Assembly (NCBI GenBank): GCA_017562135.1
Contig: QEYB01000448.1
Location: 1,674,001 to 1,738,000 of the forward strand
Direction: 5' to 3'
Origin: Dipylidium caninum
Taxonomy: Eukaryota; Platyhelminthes; Cestoda; Cyclophyllidea; Dipylidiidae
Length of the DNA: 64,000 nt
Shown here: in pieces, positions 1 through 11,567 of the stretch
How the letters are laid out: each line of letters starts with the position of its first letter
Position numbering within the stretch: the stretch's first letter is position 1
The notes under the pieces: generated by a model
The model's input: the letters and a program-made list of their open reading frames with translations, nothing else
Databases searched by the model: none
What the model was told of the DNA's origin: nothing
Program-made: the position numbers and the translations under genes

Positions 1-513
1 ATGTGTTTAGAAGAGGAGAAGGAGGATCAATTAATTTGCTGGTTCGTTCATTTTACATTTTACATCCATTCAAGGTGGCAACCACTTTCCTCGAAGCTAA
101 AGAGGCAGCACGATTAGAGAAGTATGAGTGGAGGCATACGCCTTCTAGGGGAATCATACATTGCACAACACAACGAAACCGTCTGTGACATTATCAAGAG
201 AACCATAGCTCCGGCGTAAAGAAACCGGAATGAACAGGCGATACTTTTCCACTGAGCTCAGGATGTGCGGTGAAAGGGCAACGCTTGGCCAAGGCCGTGC
301 AGTATGCGGCGGCCCGGTAAGCAGTGTGTTTGCCCCAAAATTTTTGCTCTGCGGGGAACCACAACAAGGCACATTTGCATAGAGTTGATGGCAGAAGGAA
401 AAAAAGCCATAGTCCTCCAATATAGGCTCCGTATAAAACTGACAGGGAGTGCGTTTTCACCCTAAGATTGACTTCCTCGAAATCTCATCTAGCAGTCATT
501 CCCAAATAAGTTT

Positions 514-989
514 TCAAGAGGCAATTGAGACAATAACGAATTTGCAAGGCGGTACCCAGAACTTACACTTCTGATTCCGGTGTTCAATGAACCAGACGCC
601 CTGCCACGTGCCCAAATTCATTCTGCCGTTGGTGATGGGGATAGTCACATTGGAGCCGCTCAGAATGGCATGTTTGGCATGAGCCGGCTTTTTAGGGAGA
701 GAAGAATAAGAGATGGGGGAATAATAGGAACCTACCATATCATCGGGCCCCTCGCACGAGTGTTTGTAATTTAACTTCTAGAAAAAAGGGCGTTAAAAGG
801 CGATGGAACTCACCTCCGGAATCAACCGATTCAGGACCATTTCAATATCATCCCTAGGGGAAGCTCGTAATGCGTGAGAGACTTACTTGACATCGCCATC
901 CCAACTCTATAAAACGGGGAGGGGGTGGTCAGTGAAAAAGGAAAGTTTACCTACCTCGTTTAGGGTGATGCTGCAGGAGGTGTGTTGCA
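514..989 (-). CDS. UPF0047/YjbQ-family protein (5' end missing)
   Basis: Five short exons read on the minus strand: 955-989, 887-906, 814-853, 736-777 and 514-687. Introns are 48, 33, 36 and 48 nt, all GT-AG, and the frame is continuous across them. Seen in order: QHTSCSITLNE, SWDGDVK, DDIEMVLNRLIPE, HSCEGPDDM, then PAHAKHAILSGSNVTIPI and NGRMNLGTWQGVWFIEHRN. These match the family signature: the HTS-x-S block, the EGPDDMPAH block and the GTWQG near the C-terminus. Bacterial members run to about 130-140 aa, and YjbQ has been reported to have thiamine-phosphate synthase-like activity; the conserved histidines are present. About 40 N-terminal residues must lie on an exon above 990 that I could not find. 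The C-terminus either reads through to the stop at 514-516, ending in a KFVIVSIAS strand that fits the family, or splices once more after EHRNQK. The physiological role in an animal is unknown. Confidence 0.85.
887..906 (-). other. 20-nt microexon of the YjbQ-family gene
   Basis: This exon encodes only SWDGDV plus two bases of a lysine codon. It is bounded by TATAG on its 5' side and GTAAGT on its 3' side. It joins the HTS exon (955-989, phase 0) to the DDIEMVLNRL exon (814-853) in frame and supplies the residues expected between NE and the DIEM helix in the family. Confidence 0.8.
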
Positions 990-3627
990 CTAAAATTGAA
1001 ATAAACGTAAAGGTCAAGCGATGATCTACGAGTGCTAAGGCATTTCAACACATGCACCCCCTCCCATCCTACCGAATGAATATTAATTTTGTAAGGAAGT
1101 GTGATTAATGGGTTCCGAGATAGGCTCTTGTGTGAAGTAACGATGTTTGTGAAAGTACAAGTTGCTAAACAAAAACCAATTAAAGTGAAGCGACTCAGAA
1201 AGAGACTAACGGAAATTAAGTGTAGGGACTAGAAAGGCATTAATTTTAGGCGATGGAGTGAAAAGTACGCAGGGGACAAATGGTCCTCAAGGCAAGTGCG
1301 CCCCAAAATTAGAGGAAGGCTCCAAGTCAAGCCAGTTCTTGAGTGCAAAGGGAGACTTGCATTTTCAATAATAGAGGAAATGTAAATTCCCTCTCATAAC
1401 ATCTGGTTGTCCCCGTGTCTGGCGTTTATTAACCTTCTGAAATTGCAAAGCAAATAATCGCGTTTGCACACGAAAGCTTTTCAGTGAGTTTGCCTGACAG
1501 ACATGGTTCCACGCAGAATCATGGGTGGACCAAAAATTTACAATGTGTTAAAAGAACTAGTTGACTGAGATCACCACGGGGACATGGAGCGAGTGGCTCT
1601 TCGAAAGTTAACACTTTTCGACTGTTTCAACACATTTAAGCAGGCAAAAATGGCTGCATTTTCATAGCAAAGCGTATAGCAGTGTGGAAATCTTCGGCAT
1701 CCACGAATACATGACAGCAGGCAGTTAGCCGCACGATTCGGCGCCCACCCCCATCAGAATTAGCGACTCGCCTAATGGAATGACATGTGCACGGAATGGA
1801 GATTTAACGAAGCAGACAGGCTGAAGCCCCCTTCAGCGTGAAACAGTCGAATGAAGAGTCACCGTCTACAACGCTAAACAAGAACTTGATCTTTGAAAAA
1901 CCCCGAAAGAGTAAAGAACGACAACTCGAAGCAGCAAAAAACAATTCAAACATCATAGCAAAAACCTCTATTCGTAAATTTTCGACTCCCAATAGTGAGT
2001 TGGATAAGAAGGATTGCCGTCTGCTATGAGAGATCCAAAGTATACTTAAAAAAAAATAAATCTAGTACACACACAGAAGTCTGAGAAACAGAGGTTATTA
2101 AAACTAGCCGGAAAACAGAAATTAAAAATTTAGCTCAACGTCCTACTCGGTGACACGCTTAGAGAGAAACAGATGAGGATCTCCGAAAGTAACAGATGCC
2201 AACAAGTAATCAGCGTCTGGAATCGTCGGGACGGGGGTGGGAGGGAGGGAGGGGGCGTTGATAAATGGATGTCTCGAATGTCAGTAAAGTGGGAAACATA
2301 GTAAAACAAACAGACAGAGATAGGTGCGGCGATGCCAGTTAAAGCTGAAACAACCGGGAGGTGACAGATGTTCGCTTCTCTGAAAAGTAGTTAGGATTCA
2401 GGGGGCGCATTTTAGTTGGCGGGATGTGATCTCAAGAAATACTCGAGAATAGATAAGAGGAACTAACTGAATAGATTGAGAATTCCAATCTTGATTTGTG
2501 TGATTTCCGGCATTTCTTTGATAATGTCGTCCGTGATGTAGTGGCACCCACGGGAACGAGGTGATATAGTAATAGTTCGCTGATACCACACAGTTCCTTC
2601 ACCGCTGGCGGCCATTCACAGGGGGAGGAAGAGCTTAACAGTGAAAAAGGAGTCACGTCTCACCAATGCCCAAACAGGAAGTCAAAGTGGCACTGGTCCA
2701 CCATCACTCAAGCACAAAGTTAGTGAAGGAGAGCAGTCCAAGGTATATTGACTCGGGGGACTGGTAAGATGGAGTGAAGGGAGCGTAAGAGAATGAGCGG
2801 CGTCTTCAAAGCGCCACTCATTTTACATCTGAGCCACGTTTCATTGGTTATCAAACAGTCAAATTGGGGCGATGTACTGTCGAGATTATCTGTGGGGGAA
2901 TGTATTATTGCAAGTGATTAACTGGCAAAATAAAGTGTGGATGATAAAAGTAGGCGAATGCGCGCCTCGGCCCTCTCCTAAAATAACCTTTAAACAAACA
3001 ATCTTAGTCCCACACTAAAGCCTATTCTAGCACTTGATAAATAGTGATATTTTATTTTCTAGGGCAATTCTGGCTGATTTGCCTTCGGACGGTGCCCTTG
3101 ACTTGAGAATAAAACAAGATGAAACAGGTACGGAAGGCGGAGGAGAAAGAAAAGTTGCAAAAATGCTGCTGTCCGAGACCTGGCCCGAGGTGGATGGCGA
3201 TACGTAGTGTCAGTGGAAAAGAAAGTAATCAAAAACACAAGCAAACCGCAAGTCAACATCGGAAGAGGAGGTGCAACAACAAATGCACCAAGTCATAAAT
3301 AGCTTAAAAGAGAAAATTCCCAGTATTATACCAATAGTCTTAAAACATTGTTTTAAACGGTAACTAAACGAAGAGAGAAAAAATAATGAAGGATTATGGA
3401 GAAGAAGAGGAGCATCGTGAGGGGGGCCACGAAACTCGGAGAGGTAACGACCGTTAGAGGCATCTCGAGTCGAGTGAGGCTAATAGCGGAATCGCATGAA
3501 TCCAGACATGCTCAGCACACTCCTCCTCGCAGCATGCACAAGAGCCAAACACTGATGGGTACGACAAGTCTGTATATACACAAAATACACGTGTAAGGGT
3601 GTGCACAGAGGTGATTTTCAGTTATAA
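990..3627. other. Interval between YjbQ-like and GEN1-like genes
   Basis: This interval should contain the missing first exon and promoter of the YjbQ-like gene, followed by the 3' flank of the GEN1-like gene. The plus strand is A/G-rich, as expected opposite minus-strand transcription. Short open frames here (for example 1838-2029 plus and 2398-2656 minus) show no family resemblance. The only distinct structure is the G-run cluster at 2228-2256. Confidence 0.5.
2228..2256 (+). repeat. G-run cluster, potential G-quadruplex
   Basis: At least five runs of three or more G are separated by single bases (GGG, GGGGG, GGG, GGG, GGG, GGGGG), which fits the simple G4 pattern. It lies in a noncoding interval. 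Structure is inferred from sequence only. Confidence 0.6.
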
Positions 3628-6600
3628 TCACGCCAGCCGATTGACGAGGGGAACGGGAGTTCGGAAGCCACTAAACTCGGCACTTGCGGGGGACTGGGGC
3701 GGCGGCGAAGTGGCGGCCAGAAGCGAAGATTGAAGAGTCAACCGTCGCTCAAATTGGCTGCTAAGTTGGACGGAGATAAAATTTCCCACCAATGGCGATT
3801 CGGCAGGAGACGGTGTAAACACCGTGTCCAGAGGAGGGGGCGTTCTGAAAAAAGGGGAACAATAGACACAGGCACGAGTTATAATATGAGACCGTTTCCA
3901 ATTGGCCAAGGGAGCAGAACTAATGCAAGTTTCAAGGCTTGTAATTTGTCGTGAAAAAATGGGGCGGTTTCAGTACGACTATTCGACATTTCTGTTTAAC
4001 ATTCAACCTCAATTTGGCCAATGGTTAAAGGAGGAAAACATTTAACAGCCACCTTGATAATTGTCGAAGGCAAACTTGAGGCGAGGAATTAGGTTTGAGA
4101 GAGGCGGCGGTTACAAAGTTTTCTGTGTTCTGTTGTAAAACTGAGTGAAGAGGGCCGCTGGCGATTGCTTTCTTGCACTGTTTGCGCCCCTTACTCCGGT
4201 CATTCACCACCAGATTGTCCATTTTGGCGGTGAGAGATCGGATTGAAAGGGACTCAAAGATGAACACGAGATGGGGAAATGCGGTACGGAACTCAGTACA
4301 CGGAATAGGAAATCGGTAACCGGAAGACGTGAAGAAGCCGGTGAGGGTGGTGCTTAGGGCGTTTGGCGAAGAATCCGAGGTCAACAACGTCTCGGACCAA
4401 ATGTCATCTTCTGAAATTTTTCGTACGAACAAAAAATGTAATTACCGGAAGAAGGTGAAAATGAAGTAATTAATAATGGATAAGATACTAATGGATTTGG
4501 CGAACAGACAACGGGTTGAGGCAAGCAACAGAGTTGAAAATAAAAATACTACCAGATCAAATTGTATGCACACAAAAATTGCCAAAGCCAAATGCAAAAC
4601 TGCTGACAATGAGGCCAGAAATTGCCGACTACATCAAAGAGGGGACTCATCGCGCTCAGAAAAGAGTGGGACAAATGACTTACCCAACCGGCTCCATTCC
4701 ACCTCGAAACAGGGGACATAGTGGACAGACCGTTTTCGAATTATTCTGGAAAAAAAGAAGCCAAATACGGCCAAAGACCAAAATATGGGAAGGTGATGCA
4801 GAAGATGCAAAACTTGTTCCTTTTTTGTAGAGTAGAATTATGCTCCAATTATGGCCGAGAGTGAAAATATTTACTTTTGTGATTGTTTATTTGAAATAAC
4901 TGCACGGCACTCCACAGTTGAACGTAGGTTAAAAAGCTATCGAAAATAGAACAGCGAAGTGGTAGAAGTCGCACAGTGGACATACAGGAAAAAGGCCTCC
5001 GGAAGTCTAAGATAGGCCATAAGATTATGCGCCGACTTGTTAAATTTATTTGTAATTTCTAAAACATTGGGAGCTGTCTTGTTTCGAATGTTATTGAAAA
5101 CAAGCACACGAGATATAAATCACCACCCAGTCAGAACTGAAGCCGAGATAAGGCAACACTTGAACGAAAAGCAGGATCATACGAAACCTGAGAGGGAAGT
5201 CAAAGGAATGCACATATTTCAGACTCATGGATTAAGTCGTGCGTAAGCGGCTTACCGAAGCGGCTCCATAGTGTCTGCGGAAAGGGATGACGGCGAGTTC
5301 GACCGAATGATCCAAAGGGCCAGGAGGGGCGTGAATTGGGCCAGAGCGTAGCTCGGCTGCCAGTCGAGGAGGTTGACACAGAGTTCTACAGCCCGACGCA
5401 CGTTGGGACGGGACCAAACAAGGCTTGTCTCGGGAGGCATTTGCCAACCACGCACTTCCCACGGCAGCAAAAATTCCTCTATTATCTGAAAGATGAAAGA
5501 AGATGCATAAAATAGCTCCCCCCCAATCAGTATTCGCGTGTAAGAGATATCAGAGTCTAAAGGAGCTGAGTCCAGACGAAAACACAACAAAATAACATTT
5601 GTAGACATCGTTGCCTCTTCCCGCATATACTGGCTAAGAGCCATTGATAGAAATCTGCTTCCTCGAAAATCGAAGAAAAGGGATAATTGTTTAAATACAG
5701 GGTGGGTGGTAAGGTTTTCCGCTCATTGTAGTAGGACTACAAATAGCAACGTCAGCAAAAGACTCCGGTCTGATTTATACAAGGGTACACAACGGGTTAA
5801 CAAGGCGAACGAAATATAAATTTACGACGAATAACTTGAGATGGTGGTTTCACAGCTTTTGGTGAAAACAAATGGTACCGACTGTTCGCAAGTGCACTTC
5901 GCCGATAGTTCAAAGGCAATAAGGTATATAGGGAATTTTTGGAAGTAAGCTTCATCGGAAATGGATTTTCAGCAAAAAATAGTATAACTGAAGAACGCTG
6001 CGGAACTAGTAAGTAGAAACAAAGGCCATGGAACAACTGAAAATCACAAGATAGACACACCTGCCAGTGGAGGTAGATATCAAAGTATGGCTCATCTCAG
6101 GTCCCTTGTGCTTTTCTCGAAAAAAGGTGGTTTATGAACATCGAAAGTTTTGGGCTTAGTCATTAATGCCAAGGAAAGAAATCACCCACACCTTCGTTAC
6201 GGAACATCCGGCTAATCCCGTGACCACTTTGCGCCATGTAGAGCTGCGCCAAACGCCTTCTTCCACCCCCAAAGCCTTGTCTGAAGAACCAGCACTGATA
6301 CCGACTTCGGTGGTGGAGGCAAGACGATGGAGAGCCTCACTGACATCCACCTGGGAGAGCAATTTGCCAGCAGAGACTGGACCGATTCCCGGCACCCCAG
6401 AGGGCCAGTAGTCACAACCCAGAATCAGACCCAATAACACCAGGGACTCACGACACAGACCTAAGCGAGATTCCACGTGTTCAGCATAATAGGCCTCGAC
6501 TGATGCATCCTAAGTGCGTGAAAAAGTAAGAAATAAACCGATTTACCCGGGGATTGAGGGAGAAGTGGCGATAGACCACTTTAGCTCCGTAGAGAAAAGC

Positions 6601-8202
6601 ATCTCCGTCATTTGTTACGCATCCATCAACCAGCTGGTGACAAAGGGAAAAGCAGATTAGAATTAGTTATTGAAGACCTACATTTTCTGTGTTGAGGAAA
6701 GCGCACATAGCTTCAGCCTCACCAGGGCTTGCAATACAGGGAACACCGAGGATTTTCAGCAACTCAGAGCACTGTAGGAAAGAAGGAAAGTCTGATGCGG
6801 TTACCCACATTTTCTGGACAACTCCGTCTAAGCATCGGTAACATTAAAAGCAAATGAGAGCCTATTTTAGATGACATATACGTAATCACTCCATTCCATT
6901 TGAGAGTAAAAAACACATGATCCCATTTAGGATTTTAATGTCTTTTTAGTAAAACACAACTCTTCATAGATTAAAATTTATACGGGGACAATTTGTGCTA
7001 ACAAAGAAGAACTAAAAAGACTTTTTCGCTCTAACAGACTGGATTTTTTATACAGTTTAGGCATGCATCAAAATAAAATTCGTACTAGGATTAAAAGACA
7101 CAAAAAAAACTACCTTGGATGATATGCGATTGAAGTGTGACCTCTTTAGAGAAACTTGTCTCTTGCTGTTGGGCAAGTTGGCCAGCCTAAAAATTATACA
7201 TAGAAACTACTGTTCTTCTAGAAATTGAAACAATTCTATATTAAGTTGAAGCACGGACTAGAAAGCGGTTTGAGTCAAAACAGCGGTGTTTATGGAAATG
7301 TCTTTAAAGCAAAGGATAGAATTCTGTGCAATAGTGTCTATTTGAGCAAATACAAAATACAGCAGAAGCAAAACAGGACTGTCACCCGAAAAAAAGGTGT
7401 TGACTGACCACAAACAGGGATGGAAGAAAATCATAGACGAATATTAATGAGTAAAAAGTGTATACCTGAAAAGCCACTTTTTGCTAACATGCGAACAGGA
7501 AATGTACACAATAAAATAAATAGAATTATAGGACTCCACAGAATTGAGACTTGATATTATTAATTGAAACCTACACCCGACCGTAGGTTGAAAAAGTAAA
7601 CTATTTTCTACCTGAAAACTTCTTTTTTTAAGCGCTAGTGTGCAAGAACCATGCACACTATCACTTAAGAAACGTGCTCAGAAATTAGCGACATTTATCA
7701 CCAATTTACGATACTAGGATTACTCATGATATAACTAAGATCCAGCTCAAAAAAACACCCACTGAATAATGCCAAGGGAAAAGTTTGATTACATGCTGCT
7801 TAGTAAATACTTTCTGAAAATGTCAAGATGTAGGAAATATACAGTCAGAAATGTGTTAGAGTAACTAGCCTAAATTACCGCGAAGCAGTCTGACGTTCTC
7901 GTAGCACGGGTGCCTTGACAGCCGGAGCAATTCCATCAGTGATTGCAACGGGAAGAATGCCCTCACGAAGCAGAGCGATCAAACGGAACACCAGATTTCT
8001 ATGATGGGATAATATGAATCAAAATATCGAAATCAAAATACCGGATGTAGAGTTTGCATGCCGTGTGAACGCGCTGATTGACACAGATATCACCGCATAT
8101 CCACCCACTAAGATCGATTGCTATTTTTTTACCGCCCAAACTGCGGAGTGGGATGTGTAGTTGTATCTGATTTAGTACGTTCCAAAGTCCGTGAACACCC
8201 AT
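3628..8202 (-). CDS. GEN1: GEN1-like Holliday-junction resolvase (XPG/Rad2 family)
   Basis: Structure-selective nuclease that would cut Holliday junctions and flaps in the nucleus. Exons on the minus strand: 8042-8202, 7879-7998, 7114-7186, 6682-6771, 6547-6633, about 6194-6509, 5256-5485, 4684-4745, about 4030-4410 and probably 3628-3844. The start MGVHGLWNVL is the GEN1-type N-terminus, followed by HIPLRSLGGKKIAIDLSGW. The XPG-I region shows PGEAEAMCA and TNDGDAFLYGAK, giving the acidic metal ligands, and LILGCDYWPSGVPGIG is the helix-two-turn-helix. After IIEEFLLPWEV, the 62-nt exon encodes RKRSVHYVPCFEVEW, the GEN1 chromodomain signature. The next exon continues in phase with EDDIWSETLL and FRTAFPHLV. 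The Ser/Pro-rich last exon ends at 3628-3630 and is less certain. An exon between about 5490 and 6190 may be missing from this model. Confidence 0.92.
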
Positions 8203-10412
8203 ACCTATTCAGAAGGGAGGAGACACAGGAAGAACAATGAACTCTTGGAATAGTATATAAGTATAAGCTGTTGACTAAAAAAGACCAATAACACTGATTA
8301 AACGACTAATTTACACCTATGCGTCGCTCAAGCAACAATAAAACATAAACTAATGCATAATTGAAATGTAAGTGTGATATAGTCAGAATAATAAAAAACG
8401 ATCCACGAATGATCCTGCAGAAGTAAATATTACATCGTGTGGCTAAATCAAATACAATCTAAATGGCACAATAACCGTGGCCTCGAAGCCAATCAGTACA
8501 TGTTATGCTTGATGTGTAGGTGAGTATAATATGATGTGCGCTTAAAAAAGACAAGGCTTTAATAAAATAAAGCTGTAAAGTAAGAATGATGGAATCAAGC
8601 ACACAACGTGAAAGGCACAAGTAAGAAACACACATACGAAATAACCAATCAATTAGAAATACCAGATAACCTTCGCACTTAAATAATTTAAATAACTTAA
8701 TCTTAGTATTATCCGGGATGATAGATGCGACTGAATAACGGCTAAGAACTATCAGGAAATTTTGCTATGTTTGCGTAGTAGGAATGTGACTGGAGGTTTT
8801 TATAGATGTGGCAAGACGGAAAAAAGAATAACTTGTAGGGAATACATTCCCTCGTCTTTGTGTAATGTTCATATTGCTTTATTTAATCAACTCCTGCACG
8901 TCTGGATTTTTACGCCTTGATAGCTATAATTCATCATCCATTGTTCAATTTTGCTTTTGAAAATATTTATTTTAATGACTTCAGACGCCTCTCAACCAGT
9001 AGGTCATTTCCTGCACGCAATAAAATTCACGAATAACCATTAGATAACTGTAGTATAGCCGCGTGACCTTGCCTCAAACGCAAGGGTATAATTTCGTGGA
9101 TATTCGCGAGTTACAAATTTAATCGTAGTAAAAAACTTTAGTCCAACACCCTCATGGGGCATCGTCTCCCCGAACTCCTACCCGAAGCTTACGTTTAAGA
9201 CAAGTTTTTGAAATTCAACCCTATTTTTAGCTATGCCCAAAATCCTATCCTTTCACAAATTTTAATGGAAGAAACAGCTTACAAAGAACACTGACCTCAT
9301 ATCAGGTTGGAATCGTCAGTTAGTTCTCTAGGCTATAATTTTTGATATTTAGCCTTGTATCGCGCACGTCCACTCTGACGCTTAAAAAATAAAATCGAAT
9401 ATTTGAGCGAATGGATCTTTGGGTTTAAACCTTGCCTCCCGGTTCCCGACCTTTTTGCAATAATATTAGGCGTAGAATCAACTGTTTCTGAGAGAATACA
9501 TATCTACTCTGTTACTCCACAATTTTCTGCGTAGTACTAGTACCCACTGCGACTTTTTTTGCATAAACACTTGTTTTTATTGCAATATCTATTAGGAACG
9601 CTTGATATTACCCAACACAAAATTACTTCACTAATTTCTCCTATGTGCTATGATTGCAAGAAGAATAACCAGCTCTTCAGACTAACAGTTTTGGATCCGA
9701 GAAACACTTATGGTCAACGATTATCTGCGCATGCCGTGCAGGTCCTTACTATGATCTCGGTAACCGAGTTTGGTTTCATGATTCAAAATTTTTTAACCCA
9801 AGTCAATATGATGTTCATTAGCGTTGTTAACACTAATATAAAATCCGTTGAAAGATTTTTTGATGCACGTGCTCTATTGCGTTAGCATATGCCTGTATTT
9901 CCTTGTTAACGTTTTAAAGCAGTGATGTTTTCGTTCCCAACAACAAAATCTGTGAAAATAGTAATCTAATCATCACTTGACAATTTTCACAAATAATCAA
10001 ATCTGCCAAATTACTGTGATAGGAACTAAAAAAATTAGTTATAGAAACTGGAACGAAAATGTGAAACAACCACTTGGCCTTTCCGCCCAGCATGCAGACA
10101 CTTCCGCACGTTGAACGAGTTTTTAAAGTTCTTAAACGTAAGCTGCGAACGATCCCATTTTACAAGTGAACAATTATAAGATGCGACCACTTAAAAACTG
10201 ATATTGTGAGTACTGACTGGACATATTTTACGTTATTTGAGTTCATGGCACACATAAAAAGGCTAAAACGACTGAAGTAATCGAAGTTACCATTGTCGCG
10301 AATTACAAGACTTGGGAGGATGTTTGGTGATTTCAGAGCGTTTTATCATAAAATGACATAATGGATAGCAAGAAGGCTGTGGTAGGGCACTATACAGACA
10401 ATTTATATAAAT
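8203..10412. other. Intergenic region between GEN1-like and PGAP4-like genes
   Basis: AT-rich. The part next to 8202 should carry the GEN1-like promoter. From about 8850 to 9950 the plus strand becomes T-rich, the signature that coding strands of the left-hand genes show, but no protein family is recognisable. The longest plus frame (9559-9885, 108 codons) lacks any known motif. Confidence 0.4.
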
Positions 10413-11567
10413 TCAATGAGGGAAGCGATGAGGGTCGTAGATAGAATCAAGATGTTGGGAGTACATACCAATAAGAACAACGGCAGGTGGACGGACTCTG
10501 AAAGTTCGATATTTAAGCTCTGATGCTACTTTCGCGACAAGATCCCTCTTTGACGTGACGACACCCGGCGGAGAGCACACGCTTTTCAAGTTGGTTTTCC
10601 CTAATTCTTGGGCAACAATTGTGGGGAGAACAACAGCTGCTCCTGTTGCTACTGATTTGAAGTTACCAGGTAAAATAGTCAAATGTGAATAGGAATCGAC
10701 GTACCCCATAAGAAGAAGAAGGGTTACTAGTGCCACCAATATTGAACAAATTAGGAACTTATGGCGCGACAGATCGCATTTTGAGTATAGGACGCAGAGA
10801 ACAGTCAATGAGAGCAACATTAAAATAAGACAGATAAAAAAAGGATAAAGGTTAGTTTCAAAATCATTGGGTGCTGTATAGAGATGAAGAAGGTTTCCAC
10901 CTGCACGACTTACATGCATATTCAAAGTAGGCAAAAAATTGTCTTTTACTAAGAAGTCATCTTCAAGAAGGACAACATAGTCAAAGACGCGCAGCTGCTG
11001 GGGTACTGTCGAGAGACATGATATCAAGTCCAGAGTCGGTTTGCAAGGACCAATAAAAATATGTGATGGATGAACAAAAGCAATAGCTCCAAACACTCGA
11101 CGAAGACGTTCAACTTCCCTACTGAAAACGTCGTTATCTGTGTCATTTATATGGCGAACGACACATAGAAGGGGTTTGACATTTCCAACACCTAAATAGG
11201 TACTATTTTTTGCAGACATGAGTGTTTTTATTAGAGTCACTGAAGTTTGCGTTAGATAAAAAGGTTCGAAGGCGTCGATTTTTTGATGTCCCCGGTTTGA
11301 TGTTATGACCAGAATGAGATAATTATACTTTCCGCCATAGTGAAAGAATTCAGTTGATAAAAGCGGGACCCTGTTTTGTAGCTTCCATTTTCCAATTTGT
11401 GTGTTTGCAGCGGCCAAACGAAGTTCGTCTTGATCACGAACTTTAGAGGCAATTAAAAGGCGGTCGGACGAATAAAAAACGTATCCTCCGGTAGAAACAT
11501 AAGCAACTAAGACGCACACAATAATGAATAAAAGGCCGATTATCAACAAAAGCTTCTTCGTAGAGAT
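10413..11567 (-). CDS. PGAP4: PGAP4/TMEM246-like GPI-glycan GalNAc transferase (start exon missing)
   Basis: One long exon of about 384 codons, preceded by the acceptor CTTCCTTAG at 11568-11576, so an upstream exon carrying the ATG is required; TAG is in frame just before the exon. The N-terminus has one signal-anchor segment (LLLIIGLLFIIVCVLVAYV). About 196 residues into the open frame lies DYVVLLEDDFL, the EDD motif at the metal/nucleotide-sugar site. It is followed by two further membrane segments (about residues 235-256 and 265-284) inserted inside the catalytic domain, the unusual topology of PGAP4. The C-terminus carries RVRPPAVVLIGMYS, matching the conserved block near the PGAP4 end, and closes with DPHRFPH. 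PGAP4 adds a GalNAc side chain to GPI anchors in the Golgi. Length (human about 403 aa) is consistent with near completeness. Identity at family level is firm; activity is inferred. Confidence 0.85.
   Translation of the reverse strand: MSTKKLLLIIGLLFIIVCVLVAYVSTGGYVFYSSDRLLIASKVRDQDELRLAAANTQIGKWKLQNRVPLLSTEFFHYGGKYNYLILVITSNRGHQKIDAFEPFYLTQTSVTLIKTLMSAKNSTYLGVGNVKPLLCVVRHINDTDNDVFSREVERLRRVFGAIAFVHPSHIFIGPCKPTLDLISCLSTVPQQLRVFDYVVLLEDDFLVKDNFLPTLNMHVSRAGGNLLHLYTAPNDFETNLYPFFICLILMLLSLTVLCVLYSKCDLSRHKFLICSILVALVTLLLLMGYVDSYSHLTILPGNFKSVATGAAVVLPTIVAQELGKTNLKSVCSPPGVVTSKRDLVAKVASELKYRTFRVRPPAVVLIGMYSQHLDSIYDPHRFPH

Noticed and set aside
5490..5644. Extension of the GEN1 exon upstream in the same frame
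   Set aside because: A good acceptor (ATCTTTCAG) precedes IIEEFLLPWEV, and upstream residues do not resemble GEN1; treated as intron.
9559..9885. Plus-strand 108-codon frame as a gene
   Set aside because: No motif, no clear splice context and only AT-rich chance-like composition; kept only as part of the skew observation.
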